A stretch of 64,000 nucleotides of DNA from Nocardia terrae (GTDB lineage Bacteria > Actinomycetota > Actinomycetes > Mycobacteriales > Mycobacteriaceae): assembly GCF_009760405.1 (NCBI RefSeq), contig NZ_WRPP01000005.1, positions 434,001-498,000 on the forward strand, read 5' to 3'. The notes under the pieces were generated by a model that was given only the letters and a program-made list of their open reading frames with translations, was not told where the DNA came from and did not search any database. Position numbers and translations under genes: made by a program. Each line of letters starts with the position of its first letter. Positions within the stretch are counted from its first letter, which is position 1. Positions 18,192 to 28,500 of this stretch are shown piece by piece.

Positions 18192-19214
18192 CTACTGCCC
18201 CTTCGCAAGAGTCAGCCCGAGCAAGCCGGCCGCGGGTATCTCGGCACCGCCGACATTGACGGTCGGCGGTGCGTACGTGATGGCAAGTCCGCCGTTGTTG
18301 TCGGCCTGTTGGCGCAGCATCGCCGCCACTGGCGGAATTGACTCCAGCAGTGCCGCAATGTCTTTCGACCTCGTAGCGGCCAGGTGGATGACGTCGGCGA
18401 CACCGCCCTTCAGCAGCGGCCAGAGCACGTCGCCGTAGCTGCGCTGGATGTCGTAGAGGGTCGCGACCAGCCAGCCGGTGCCATTGGTGACGTTGAGAAC
18501 GCCGGGCCACAGCTTGTTGCCCGCATCGACGACCTGCGGCATCTGATCGAGGATGGAGCGCAGCGAGGACCAGCGTTGCAGCGCTTCGTCGGTCAGCGGC
18601 GCCATGTTCAGAATGCTGGATCCGATATCGGAGATCAGCTGATCCGGATTGGCCGAGGCGGAGGCAGCGTGCTGCATCATGGCGCGCGCGAGCTCGCCGT
18701 TGCCGTGCAGCGCCGCGTCGAATCCGGCCACCGCGTTCTGGAAGCTGTCCTTTCCGTTGTCCGGAGCCATAGCGTCGATGAAATCGGCTGCGGATCCGGC
18801 GATCTCGGAGATGCTCTTGGGCGTGAAACTGTGGTCGAGTGCGATGCATTGACCGGATTTCAGCTGGGGCCCCGTCTGGTAATTGCCCACCAATTCCAGG
18901 CTGCGGTCGGCGAGAAGGGATTTCGAACGAGTCACCGCCTTCACCCCGGCGGGATAATGTCGGCCGGCGTCGAGGGAGAAGCTGACCTCGACGTGGTCGC
19001 CCTTGGACCGGATGTGATCGACGCGGCCGATCTGGAGCCCCATTTGGGTGACCGGGTTGCCCTCGTAGAGCCCGACCGCATCGGGCATGATCGCGCAGTA
19101 CCCCGAGGAGCTGGTCGTGGTATCGCCTGTGACCATGGCGAATCCGACGCCTGCGGCTGCTACGACACCGGCGACCACCGCTGTGCTGATCACCAGCTTG
19201 CGATTCTTGATCAT
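18192..19214 (-). CDS. mceD: MCE-family protein MceD
   Basis: 340 residues with a basic start (MIKNRKLVIS), a membrane anchor at about 8-28 and an MCE domain with YCAIMPDAVGLYEGNPVTQM and RVDHIRSKGDHVEVSFSLD. I start at ATG 19214, one base after the mceC stop; the ORF extends 10 codons further upstream into mceC. Two cysteines (YCAIM and GQCIAL) in the domain are seen in other MceD proteins and may pair. Confidence 0.9.
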   Translation of the reverse strand: MIKNRKLVISTAVVAGVVAAAGVGFAMVTGDTTTSSSGYCAIMPDAVGLYEGNPVTQMGLQIGRVDHIRSKGDHVEVSFSLDAGRHYPAGVKAVTRSKSLLADRSLELVGNYQTGPQLKSGQCIALDHSFTPKSISEIAGSAADFIDAMAPDNGKDSFQNAVAGFDAALHGNGELARAMMQHAASASANPDQLISDIGSSILNMAPLTDEALQRWSSLRSILDQMPQVVDAGNKLWPGVLNVTNGTGWLVATLYDIQRSYGDVLWPLLKGGVADVIHLAATRSKDIAALLESIPPVAAMLRQQADNNGGLAITYAPPTVNVGGAEIPAAGLLGLTLAKGQ

Positions 19215-19215
19215 G

Positions 19216-20199
19216 TCAGCACGTCCGACCTGGGATAGGGACACAGATTTGGTTCGCCGACAGGGTTCCTCCGGCGATCGTCGCCAGACCCTGTGGTGTG
19301 AGCCAGGCTTCGAGCTGCGAGCGCAAGCCCTGCAGGTTGTCGATGGCGGGGCCCATGGAGGTCTGGAAATCGGCGATCGCGCCCTTCAGCTTGTTGACCG
19401 CGGCCAGCACCTGATCCTTGTGGTCGAGATAGAACTTCTCTTCCGGCTGGATGCTGACCAGGACGGCACCGAGCAGGCGATATGCCTCGTTGAATCCGAC
19501 GTGCGTGTTGTTGTAGGTCGTCAACACGATGTCGATCTGCCGGATCAGGTCGAAGACGAAGTCCCGGCTGCCGTTGAACGTCTGGAGGTATTCCGTCGCC
19601 AGATCCATGATGGTGCGCACCTGCCCGCGCTGGTGATCCATCACCGTCGCGATGCTGTTCATCCCGGCGATCAACGATCCCACCGATGTCGAATTGTGTT
19701 GCAGCGCCTGGGCGACCTGGTCGATATTGGCCTCGATGGTCGTGCCGTTGACCTTGTCGGTCACGTGCGGCGCGGCCTGCAGCACGTCACCGATCGAATA
19801 CGGAACACTGACATGGTCCGCAGCGATCGAACCCTGTTTCAACGACGCGTTGCCCAGCGGGATGAGGGTCACCGCGTAACCACCGACTGGCGTCAGCATC
19901 CTGATCTCCACGCGCGAGTCGGAGCCGACGAAGGTGTCGTCCTTGATCTCCGCTTCGACCCGCACGGCCGCCGGCTGCATGACGATCTTGGTGATCTTGC
20001 CGACGCTGATCCCCGCCACCCGGACGTCCTCGCCGGTGCTCAGCGCGGACGCGTCGGTGGTCTCGAAGGAAATCGTCTTGCGCCCCAGGGGATGCACGTA
20101 CAACAGGGTGGTGGCCGCCAGGGCGACGACGGCGATGAATACGACCGACGAGCCGAGCAGTACCTCGTTCTCGCGGATGCGCTTCAGTGCTGATTGCAT
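19216..20199 (-). CDS. mceC: MCE-family protein MceC
   Basis: 327 residues: membrane anchor at about 14-34, MCE domain (SFETTDASALSTGEDVRVAG, VGGYAVTLIPLG), then a long helical region. The C-terminus ends with CVPIPGRTC, two cysteines 8 apart. It overlaps the end of mceB by 16 bases, consistent with coupled translation. Confidence 0.9.
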   Translation of the reverse strand: MQSALKRIRENEVLLGSSVVFIAVVALAATTLLYVHPLGRKTISFETTDASALSTGEDVRVAGISVGKITKIVMQPAAVRVEAEIKDDTFVGSDSRVEIRMLTPVGGYAVTLIPLGNASLKQGSIAADHVSVPYSIGDVLQAAPHVTDKVNGTTIEANIDQVAQALQHNSTSVGSLIAGMNSIATVMDHQRGQVRTIMDLATEYLQTFNGSRDFVFDLIRQIDIVLTTYNNTHVGFNEAYRLLGAVLVSIQPEEKFYLDHKDQVLAAVNKLKGAIADFQTSMGPAIDNLQGLRSQLEAWLTPQGLATIAGGTLSANQICVPIPGRTC

Positions 20200-21200
20200 A
20201 CCACGACCTCACTGCCATTGAGCAGAACGTTGACTTCGGTAGGCAGCTGCGCGACGCCATTGCTGCACGTCATCGCGCCGGACTGTGCCGAGCTGAGTTG
20301 CGGCACCTGCATGCCGGCGAACGCCACCGGCAACAGGCGCAGCGCATCCGCGGCGGCCGGAACCGACGCGAACGCCTGGCTCAGCAGCTTGTCGATGTCC
20401 AAGTCCGGCGACAGGCCGAGTTCGGTGATCAGCCGGTACACCGGGGTCAGGAATTCGGGACCGAACGTGGCCGTCTTCTGGAACTCGTTCAGTACCGTCA
20501 TGGCCTTGGCGATCGGAAAGCTCACCGATTTCAGGAAGTCCATGACCTGCGGTGACTTGCCACCCATCGAATCGGAGATGCGCGAGAGGTTCGCGGTCAG
20601 CGTCGATATCACCTGTTCGCGGTCGTGGGCGAGATCCGCGAGTTTCTGGACGCTGTCGAGCATCGGTGTGAGGCCGGTGCCGTCGCCCTGCAACAGTGAA
20701 ATGGCGTTCTGCGTAAAGGCATTGATCTCGTCGGTGCTCATGGTGTTGAGCACCGGCTGCAGACCGTTGAACAGCTGGGTGATATCGAAGGACGGACGTG
20801 TCATAGCGGTGTCCAGGTGATCGGTGGGATGGCCGCCTTCCGACGGCTGCTGCAGGTCCATGTACCGAATGCCGGTCAGGCTCTGGTACTTCACGGCCAG
20901 CACGGTGTTGTCGGTCAGCCGGTACGGCTTCTCGAGCGAGAAGCCGACGTCGGCGATGCTCTTGCCGTCGCGGCGGACCAGGGCAATGGATTGGATCTTG
21001 CCGACTCGAACGCCCTTGATGCGCACGTCACCGTTGACGTGCAAGCCCGATACGTCCGTGAATTCGGCTCTGTAGCCATGCGTTTCGCCATTGACCGGAT
21101 TCTTGATGGCGCTGATGACGATTTGGAAGAGCGCCACGGCGACCATGGCTGCGACGCCCAGTTTGGTCAGGGTCAGGAGGAATTTCGTTCTCGGGCTCAC
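20184..21200 (-). CDS. mceB: MCE-family protein MceB
   Basis: 338 residues: anchor helix at about 11-30, MCE domain YRAEFTDVSGLHVNGDVRIKG with TGIRYMDLQ, and a helical C-terminal half ending in a short Cys-containing tail (VVCNQH). The start overlaps mceA by 4 bases and the end overlaps mceC by 16. Confidence 0.92.
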   Translation of the reverse strand: MSPRTKFLLTLTKLGVAAMVAVALFQIVISAIKNPVNGETHGYRAEFTDVSGLHVNGDVRIKGVRVGKIQSIALVRRDGKSIADVGFSLEKPYRLTDNTVLAVKYQSLTGIRYMDLQQPSEGGHPTDHLDTAMTRPSFDITQLFNGLQPVLNTMSTDEINAFTQNAISLLQGDGTGLTPMLDSVQKLADLAHDREQVISTLTANLSRISDSMGGKSPQVMDFLKSVSFPIAKAMTVLNEFQKTATFGPEFLTPVYRLITELGLSPDLDIDKLLSQAFASVPAAADALRLLPVAFAGMQVPQLSSAQSGAMTCSNGVAQLPTEVNVLLNGSEVVVCNQH

Positions 21201-22285
21201 CGGGGTGTCTCCTCGTGAGGGGGTTGCGGCAGTCCCGTGATCGCCAAGGGCGCGGCCAGCATCGGCAGATCGTCGAGCACGATTCGCAGATTGAGGGTCT
21301 TGGCGTTGTCGGGGCCGTGGAAAGCGTTGTTGTAGCGGTCGATCAGCGCGGACAGCTTCCCGGTTGCCGCACCGCCCGCGGTCAGCGCGGGCAGCGCATC
21401 CGACATCGCCTGCACCAGCTGCGTGACGGGAGTCAATTCGGTGCCATGGGATTTCAGCAACGCTCCCGCGGAACCGAAGAGGTCATTCGCCGCGAGGTTC
21501 AGTCCTTCGCCGGTCTCGTCCATGAAGGTGTCGTCGACGCCGATCGAGCCGTCGGGGCGACGGTTGTATTTCGTGTCGTAGACCCGGGCCAGCGCATCGA
21601 TCGCCTGGCGATCGAACGCGGGCAGCACATCGAGGATCCCGTTCATGTAGCCGAACAGCTCACTCGGCAGTGCCTGCTGCGTATCGGCGACGCGATCGGC
21701 GAAGATGATCCCGGACTGGATCAGCGGGGTAAGTCCGTCGGTGTAGCGGATGACCTTGTCGAGGGTCTGGATCATCGAATCGGTCAGCGTCCCATCGATG
21801 GCGAGGGAGCCCTTCTCCAGCATCGTCGACATCGTGAAGTCGCCGGCCGGTACGCGGTTGAGCACCGTTCCCGCAGCGAGATGACCCCCTCCTGCCTGAC
21901 CTACGAGGTTGACCGCGGTGATGCCGAAGTAGTTCTGCGGGCGGAAGTCGACCTCGAAGGCGTCGGTCAGGCCGTGGATCTGGCTCGGCTGCAGTACCAA
22001 GGCCATCCGGACCGATCCCGCCGCGGTCTTCTCCAGTCCGGTCACTTCGCCCACTTCGGCACCACGGAGGATGACCTTCGTTCCGGTCCCGACGCCCGGA
22101 CCGACGTACGGCACATCGACGCTCAGCTTCAGCCCTTCCGGCTGGTTGGCGCGTGGGTAGATCCACACCGCGGCCAGGATCGCCGCAGCCGCCACGGCGA
22201 TCACCACGATTGCGGTGGTATTCACGATGCGGGCCTGATGCTCGTCCGTGCCGCGGAGGAAGTCCTGATTTCTGGTCTTGCTCAT
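21197..22285 (-). CDS. mceA: MCE-family protein MceA
   Basis: 362 residues with an N-terminal cytoplasmic stretch, anchor helix at about 23-45 and an MCE domain KLSVDVPYVGPGVGTGTKVILRG. The helical region contains FGYMNGILDVLPAFDRQAID. First of the six mce genes, 19 bases after yrbEB. It is rather short for an MceA. Confidence 0.9.
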   Translation of the reverse strand: MSKTRNQDFLRGTDEHQARIVNTTAIVVIAVAAAAILAAVWIYPRANQPEGLKLSVDVPYVGPGVGTGTKVILRGAEVGEVTGLEKTAAGSVRMALVLQPSQIHGLTDAFEVDFRPQNYFGITAVNLVGQAGGGHLAAGTVLNRVPAGDFTMSTMLEKGSLAIDGTLTDSMIQTLDKVIRYTDGLTPLIQSGIIFADRVADTQQALPSELFGYMNGILDVLPAFDRQAIDALARVYDTKYNRRPDGSIGVDDTFMDETGEGLNLAANDLFGSAGALLKSHGTELTPVTQLVQAMSDALPALTAGGAATGKLSALIDRYNNAFHGPDNAKTLNLRIVLDDLPMLAAPLAITGLPQPPHEETPR

Positions 22286-22304
22286 CGTTCTGTCCCCTCG
22301 TGCC

Positions 22305-23174
22305 CTATCCCTTGAAGACCAGCAGCGGGCTCAAGCCCCAAATCGCCACGGTCATAACGAAATTCAGTACGACGATGGCGACCAGACTTGCCCGGATGGC
22401 ACGGCCCGACGCGGCGCCGACCCCGGCCGGGCCACCGCTGGCGAAGTAGCCGTAGTAGCAGTGGATCAGCGTCACAACCGCGCAGAAGGTGATGGCCTTG
22501 AGGACCGACGCACCCAGGTCCGGGAGGCTCAGGAACTGACTGAAGTAGTGGTCATAGGTGCCCGCCGCCTGGCCGTCGAACGTCTTGACGATGATGCCGC
22601 CGGTGATGAAGCTGATCACCAGCGCCATCAGGTAACCGGGCAGCACCACCAGCATCCCCCCGATGAGCCGCGTTCCCACGACGAACGGAATCGCCTGCAG
22701 TCCCATGGATTCGGTGGCATCGATTTCCTCCGAGATCCGCATCGCACCGATCTCCGCCGTCATGCGGCAGCCCGCTTGGGCTGCGAAGCCGATGCCGGTG
22801 ATGATGGGGGCGATCACGCGAATGTTGCCGAACGAGCCGATGATTCCGGTCAGCGCGCCGAATCCGAGTAGGTCCAGCGCCATGAAGGCTTCGATGGCCA
22901 CGACCGCGCCGACGGCGACGCCCAGGAAGAACATCAGACTGACGACACCGCCGTCGACGACCAGCGAGCCGCTCCCCCAGGCCATGTTGTTCATCGTCTT
23001 GAAGGTCGCTTGACGATAGTGGCGAACGGTTTTCGGCAGCAGGTAGATGACCTTGGCGACGAAGATCACGACCTGCCCGATCTCGCCCGCCATGCCCTCC
23101 AGGCCGCGTCTCGCCGAGCGAACGGGGCGTACCAGAGCAGACGACAGGGGCGTGTACTTCGATGGAGTAGTCAT
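22305..23174 (-). CDS. yrbEB: YrbEB, Mce ABC-transporter permease
   Basis: MlaE-family integral membrane permease of 289 residues with about five or six helices. The conserved cytoplasmic loop RMTAEIGAMRISEEIDATESMG (here split: TAEIGAMRISEEIDA then TESMG) contacts the ATPase. It pairs with YrbEA to form the membrane pore and uses the MceG ATPase (probably the one at 28872-29912). It lies 4 bases downstream of yrbEA. Confidence 0.95.
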   Translation of the reverse strand: MTTPSKYTPLSSALVRPVRSARRGLEGMAGEIGQVVIFVAKVIYLLPKTVRHYRQATFKTMNNMAWGSGSLVVDGGVVSLMFFLGVAVGAVVAIEAFMALDLLGFGALTGIIGSFGNIRVIAPIITGIGFAAQAGCRMTAEIGAMRISEEIDATESMGLQAIPFVVGTRLIGGMLVVLPGYLMALVISFITGGIIVKTFDGQAAGTYDHYFSQFLSLPDLGASVLKAITFCAVVTLIHCYYGYFASGGPAGVGAASGRAIRASLVAIVVLNFVMTVAIWGLSPLLVFKG

Positions 23175-23178
23175 CCGA

Positions 23179-23997
23179 TCACGCCAATCTCGCCGGGAAG
23201 AACATCATCTGCAGCTGGCTGACAAGCAGGTTCGTCATGAAGATGCAGAAGACGCTGAGTACGACCGAGGCGTTCACCGCGTTGGCGACCCCCTTGGGTC
23301 CGCCCTTGGCCTCGAGCCCGCGCAGGCTCGCTATGAACACCACGATGGCCGCGAACAGTAGCGCTTTCAGCACCGAGAAGACCAAGTCGGTAGGCGTCGC
23401 GAAGGCGCCGAAGGACTGCCAGAAGCTACCCGGCACAACGTGATTCACGTTGGCCGAGATGATCAGGCCCGCGAAGACGCCCGCCGAAACGATGATGATG
23501 CACAGGATCGGCGCGATGGCGATCATGGCGAGGAATCGGGGCATCACCAGCCGCTCGACCGGATCGACACCCATCACGCGCATGGCGTCGATCTCCTCGC
23601 GAATAGCGCGTGCGCCGAGGTCGGAGGCGATCGCCGATGCCGCCGCGCCACTCATCAGCAGGCCGGCCGCCATCGGCGCACCCTGCCCCACAACCCCGAG
23701 TCCGCTGGCGGCGCCCGCCAACGAGTTGGCCCCGACCTGGTTCATGATGCCGCCGACCTGAACCGAGACCTCCGCACCGATCGGAACGGCCATCAGCAGC
23801 GCCGGGAGCGCGGTCACTTTGAGCAGCAACCACATCTGGTCGACAACCTCGTAGATCGGCATCCGCAGGCGGATGGCGTCGACCACCGAGTACCGCAACA
23901 CCGCGGCACTCAGTTCCGCCGCCCTGCCCAGGGTTCCCAGCGATCGCCGCGGCCGATCGACCAATTGATACGCAATTTTCGAGGCTGCGACCGTCAT
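23179..23997 (-). CDS. yrbEA: YrbEA, Mce ABC-transporter permease
   Basis: MlaE-family permease, 272 residues from ATG 23997 (MTVAASK); a GTG at 24030 would add 11 residues. The ATPase-contact loop SDLGARAIREEIDAMRVMG and RFLAMIAIAPILC are typical. First gene of the nine-gene mce operon yrbEA, yrbEB, mceA-F, mas. Two operator-like repeats lie about 50-90 bases upstream. Confidence 0.94.
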   Translation of the reverse strand: MTVAASKIAYQLVDRPRRSLGTLGRAAELSAAVLRYSVVDAIRLRMPIYEVVDQMWLLLKVTALPALLMAVPIGAEVSVQVGGIMNQVGANSLAGAASGLGVVGQGAPMAAGLLMSGAAASAIASDLGARAIREEIDAMRVMGVDPVERLVMPRFLAMIAIAPILCIIIVSAGVFAGLIISANVNHVVPGSFWQSFGAFATPTDLVFSVLKALLFAAIVVFIASLRGLEAKGGPKGVANAVNASVVLSVFCIFMTNLLVSQLQMMFFPARLA

Positions 23998-24049
23998 CCG
24001 AGACCTGCCAGAACGAGGCGTGCCGAGCACTGCGATGGCTCGGAAACGT

Positions 24050-24088
24050 ATCTATAAGCATTAGGTTTAAAATCTATAACCATTAGAT
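24050..24088. promoter_or_regulatory. Tandem operators of the mce operon
   Basis: Two copies, ATCTATAAGCATTAGGT (24050-24066) and ATCTATAACCATTAGAT (24072-24088), repeat with a 22-bp period (two helical turns). The second is a near palindrome (ATCTA/TAGAT). Both resemble the palindrome at 15371-15387, suggesting cooperative binding by one regulator that also controls the 13598-15317 operon. Confidence 0.7.
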
Positions 24089-24352
24089 TTAGCATCTAGC
24101 CTTACGACCTTCCGAATCCTCGCCTGACACCCGTATGGCACGATTGCGCCTCGACCATCTCCAATGAAACCGCAGGTAGTGGCCATGGGATGGGTTCAGA
24201 TCTCCGGAGAATGTGCTCCGGGTCACTTGCGGTAGGGAGCATAGCACGCACCGTTAGGTGCGCAATAGATCACACTTCTGATCAATTGTCCAATATTTGT
24301 GAATCGCATCGAAATACTCCAGAAAACCGCTGCACAAAGCAAACCCTTGCTA

Positions 24353-24403
24353 CTGAACACCGTGTTCAGATATGGTGTCCGTCACACAGTCTGAACAGAC
24401 TGT
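24353..24403. promoter_or_regulatory. Two palindromes upstream of the transglycosylase
   Basis: CTGAACAC-C-GTGTTCAG (24353-24369) and ACAGTCTG-AA-CAGACTGT (24386-24403) are perfect palindromes with 8-base arms, 35 bases upstream of the start at 24438. They are probable regulator sites for this secreted muralytic enzyme. Confidence 0.6.
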
Positions 24404-24437
24404 ATGGTCACTGAGTACGACATCTGGAGTCGGTGTT

Positions 24438-25451
24438 ATGAGATTCAAGCCCATCAGTGTCTCGGCCCTCGCAATCGCCGGCATGGCCATCGCGGGCTCC
24501 TCCGCAGTAGGAGCGCCGGTCGATCTACCACCCCCGTTGGCCGGAGTGCCGAAAGCGGCTCTACAGCAATCGCTTTCGGTGGAGAAACTCGATCGCTCAT
24601 CGGGTTCCGCAACCCAGCCTGCACGGAGCCCGCTGCACGCGCCGTCCGCCGAGGCGGCGGCGCCGACCGACCTACCGGCTGTGACGCCCGAGCCGGCTGC
24701 CGCGACTGCCGGGCCGCCTGTGAGCGGGATCCCGGACCTGGTGCTCGCCGCCTACCGCAATGCCGAACGCATGCTGGCGCAATCGGATCCGAGCTGCGGC
24801 CTGCCCTGGAATCTGCTTGCCGGCATCGGGCGGATCGAGTCCGGCCATGCCGACGGCGGCAACGTCGACTCCTCCGGTACGACGCTGTCGCCCATCTTCG
24901 GCCCAGCACTGGACGGATCCCTGCCGGGCAACGAAGTCATCAAAGATGGCGCCGGAGGGTACATCCGTGCCGTCGGTCCCATGCAGTTCCTGCCCAGCAC
25001 CTGGAATGCCTACGCGAGTGACGGTAAGGGCGACGGCAAGCCGGACCCGAACAACGTCTTCGACGCCGCCCTGGCCGCGGGCAAATACCTGTGTTCCGGC
25101 GGGATGGATCTGCACGACCCTCAACAGCGCGTTCGTGCCGTCTTGCGCTACAACAATTCGGCCTCCTACGCGGCCGACGTCCTGCACTGGTCGGCCGTCT
25201 ACGGCGGCGAACAACCCGGCGATCAAGCCGCCCTGGCCGACGTTCCCCAGAGCCCGCAAGCGCCTGCCGCGCAGCAGCCCTCGTCGCCGGTACAGGATGC
25301 GGCACCAGCGGATCCGGCGACACCGACCGATCCTGATTCGACACCGGATCCCGCAGCCGCCCCGACACCTGCGCCTGCGCCTGCGCCGATGATCCAGATA
25401 CCGGGTCTGCCCCCGATCCCCTGTGGCATTTTCTGCCCACCTGCGTCCTGA
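24438..25451 (+). CDS. Secreted lytic transglycosylase-like protein
   Basis: 337 residues: signal peptide about 1-25 (ISVSALAIAGMAIAGSSAVGA), Pro/Ala-rich linker, then an SLT/MltB-like domain at about 95-245 with GIGRIESGHADGG (catalytic glutamate), VGPMQFLPSTWNAY and LRYNNSASYA. After a proline-rich region it ends in IPGLPPIPCGIFCPP. It should cleave peptidoglycan glycan strands outside the cell. ATG 24438 has GGAG 8 bases upstream. The paralogue at 53652-54644 shares domain and C-terminal tail. Confidence 0.88.
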   Translation: MRFKPISVSALAIAGMAIAGSSAVGAPVDLPPPLAGVPKAALQQSLSVEKLDRSSGSATQPARSPLHAPSAEAAAPTDLPAVTPEPAAATAGPPVSGIPDLVLAAYRNAERMLAQSDPSCGLPWNLLAGIGRIESGHADGGNVDSSGTTLSPIFGPALDGSLPGNEVIKDGAGGYIRAVGPMQFLPSTWNAYASDGKGDGKPDPNNVFDAALAAGKYLCSGGMDLHDPQQRVRAVLRYNNSASYAADVLHWSAVYGGEQPGDQAALADVPQSPQAPAAQQPSSPVQDAAPADPATPTDPDSTPDPAAAPTPAPAPAPMIQIPGLPPIPCGIFCPPAS

Positions 25452-25538
25452 GCAAACTCGATCATCCGTACGCGGCCTATCGCGTAGTGCCCGTCGTATG
25501 CTGGATCCACCAACGGCGCACTCGTCAAGGGCGATGGC

Positions 25539-28500
25539 ATGAACGATGCGACTCAGCGCCAACAGGTCCTCGGTATCGAGGCGGAGTTGGAGGCCGAGGG
25601 GTTCGAGGGTGCCGAACTGATCGGTCGGGGTGGTTTCGGCGCGGTCTATCGATGCCGTGAGCGCGCCCTCGATCGCGATGTCGCGGTCAAGATCGTCGAT
25701 ACCAAGACGAGCGATGCAGATCTGCAGCGGTTCCTGCGTGAGCAACGTGCGCTGGGACGATTGTCAGGGCACCCGAACATCGTGACGGTGCTGCACGTCG
25801 ACGTGACTGCGACGGGACGTCCCTATCTGGTGATGCCCTACCATCCCGCTGGTTCTCTGCACGACCGCATCACCAGGGATGGCCCGCTCGACTACCCCGA
25901 CGTCCTGAGGCTCGGGATAAAACTCTCCGCGGCGATGGAGACCGCACACCGCAACGGCATTCTCCATCGGGACGTCAAACCCGCGAACATCCTGATCACC
26001 GACTACGGCGAACCTCAATTGTGCGATTTCGGCATCGCACACGGGATCGACGGCTTTCAGACGGCTACCGGCGAGATCACCGGATCGCCGGCTTTCACCG
26101 CGCCCGAAGTGCTCGCCGGCCGGTCATCCAGCGTGCAGTCCGACATCTACGGTCTCGGCGCGACCCTGTTCAGTGCGCTGACCGGCCACGCCGCTTTCGA
26201 GCGCATGGAGGGGGAAGATCTCGTCGCGCAGTTCATTCGGATCAGCCGGCAAACTGCCGTGTTGCCGCTCGACCTGCCCGAGGGGATCGCGGGCCTGGTA
26301 GAGACGGCAATGGCGAGAAACCCGGGCAACCGGCCCAGGTCGGCATACGAGTTCGGCACTGCCATCCGCGATCTGCAACAGCATCTCGGACTGCCGCAGG
26401 ACGATTTGAGCGTCATGGGCACGGCCGATCCGGCAGCATCCGTCTCCGACAACCACGGTAAGGCAGTGCCGAGGCGCGCCAGTACCCCTCCCCCGACACC
26501 GAATACGCGCTTTCGCCCACCCCACCCCACCCGTGCGCTGGTAGCCCGGGCGAGAGTCATGGCCCCGCTGAAACAACAGGAACGCAAGCGACTGGTCGTG
26601 ATTCACGCACCTGCCGGATTCGGTAAGAGCAGTCTCGCGGCACAGTGGGCCGAATACATCAGTGGCACAGGGGTTCTCGTTGTCTGGCTGACGCTCGATG
26701 CCGAGGACAACAATGCGATCACCTTCTGCACGCATCTGGTCGAAGCGGTGCATCGCGTGGAGCCCGCACTCGCCCATGATCTGCGCAACGCCCTGGAAGA
26801 GGCCGGTGGTCAGGCAGAACGATTCGTCCTGACCACTCTGATCAACAAGATTCACGACCTGGATCGTCGGCTCGCCATCGTCGTCGACGACTGGCACCAG
26901 GTGACCAGCGAGTCGACCCGCAACGCTCTCAGATTCCTGCTGGAGAAGGGCTGTCACCATCTGCAGTTGATCATCACAACCCGGACGAGATCGGGTCTGC
27001 CGCTCGCCGGTATGCGGGTCCGAAACGAACTGGTCGAAATCGACGCGGCCGCATTGCGTTTCACCGACGACGAGGCAGCTGCGCTCTTGTCCGGATATGA
27101 CGGGCTTCGGGTAACGCCGACACAGGTGTCCGAGCTGACCCACTCGACCGAAGGCTGGGTGGCGGCACTGCAACTGGCGTCGCTGTCCTTGCAGCACAGG
27201 ACGGACTCCACGAGCCTGCTCACGAATATCTCCGGTCGTCACCAAGCCATCGGAGACTTCCTCGCCGAGAACGTCCTGGATTCACTGGAACCCGCGTTGG
27301 TCGACTTCATGATGGCGACCTCACTCACTCGCCGGATAAGCGGTGACCTCGCGAACACACTGACTCAGGAAACCACCGGACAGGCGCGGCTGGATGAGGT
27401 CGAGGAGCGAAATCTGTTCCTGCAGCGCCTCGACGACAACGGCGAGTGGTTCCGCTACCACCACCTGTTCGCCGAGTACCTGCAACGACGCCTCGAACGA
27501 GATCAACCGGACCGGTTGCCGGAGCTGCACAGGCGCGCTGCGCAATGGTTCATCGATCATGGGCATATCGCGGACGCTGTCCGGCACACCCTCGCGACCG
27601 GCGATCAACTGCGCGCTGCCCAGCTGGTCGAACAGGCCGGATTCACCTTGCTCGAGGACGGACAACCCGCGAGATTGCTCGGGCTGGTCGAGGCACTGCC
27701 CGATGATGTCGCGGAAACGCTCCCGCACCTGCAGACAGCCGTCGCGCTGGCCAATATCGCGCTCCGGCACGACCTCGAAGCAAAAGAGGCGCTGAAACGC
27801 GTGTACGTCATCCTCGATCGGTCGCACGCCGACGCCGATAGCGAGCACCTGCGCAACCAATGCGGAGTCATCGAGGCCGTGACGGCAATGCTCTCGGATC
27901 ACACTGTCGGCGTGGAGGACCTGATCGCGGCACCGCTGTCCGCGCCGGAGTCGTTCGACCCCTGGTTCGTATCCACTGCTGGCGTGGTCTCGGCCTACCT
28001 CGCGCTCATGCGCTTCGATTTCGAGGGCGCGAAGCAGTGGCGCGATCGCGTCTCCAGCCTGTCCGACACCACCAGCGGCCAACTGACCCGAACGTACCTC
28101 TACTGCTTCAGCGGCATCGCCGCGCACGAGCAGCTGGATATTCCGGCCGCCGAGTACTACTTCCGTAAGGCCCAGCGCGTGGCGCAGGTCGCCCGCGGTA
28201 GTTCCGGCATCGCCGCCCGGTTGGCCGGGGCCCTGCTCGGCGCGCTGCTCTATGAGCGGGACGAGCTGGACGAAGCCGAAAGCTTGCTCGATGCCAGCTT
28301 CGAGCTCGGCGCCACCGCTGGCACAGTCGATTTCATGATCGCCGGCTACGCGATCGGGGCCCGGGTGAAAGCCGTCCGGGGTAACCGCGACGAAGCTCTC
28401 CACCGACTGGAGGAAGGGGCACGCACCGCCAAAGAGCTCGCGCTGCCGCGGCTCGCCGCGGCGGTCGAGTGCGAGAGGATTCGGCTCGGTCTCGCGACTG

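Larger units (their letters stand above)
23998..24437. other. Divergent intergenic region, yrbEA / transglycosylase
   Basis: 440 bases without a gene. It holds the mce operators at 24050-24088, a small hairpin CGCACC-GTTA-GGTGCG at 24247-24262, and the palindromes at 24353-24403 that belong to the transglycosylase promoter. It is locally AT-richer than its surroundings, as expected for two divergent promoters. I see nothing else in it. Confidence 0.7.

Noticed and set aside
26124..27245. 373-codon minus-strand frame inside pknK
   Set aside because: Lies entirely within the ATPase/kinase coding sequence, whose motifs are intact; an antisense shadow.
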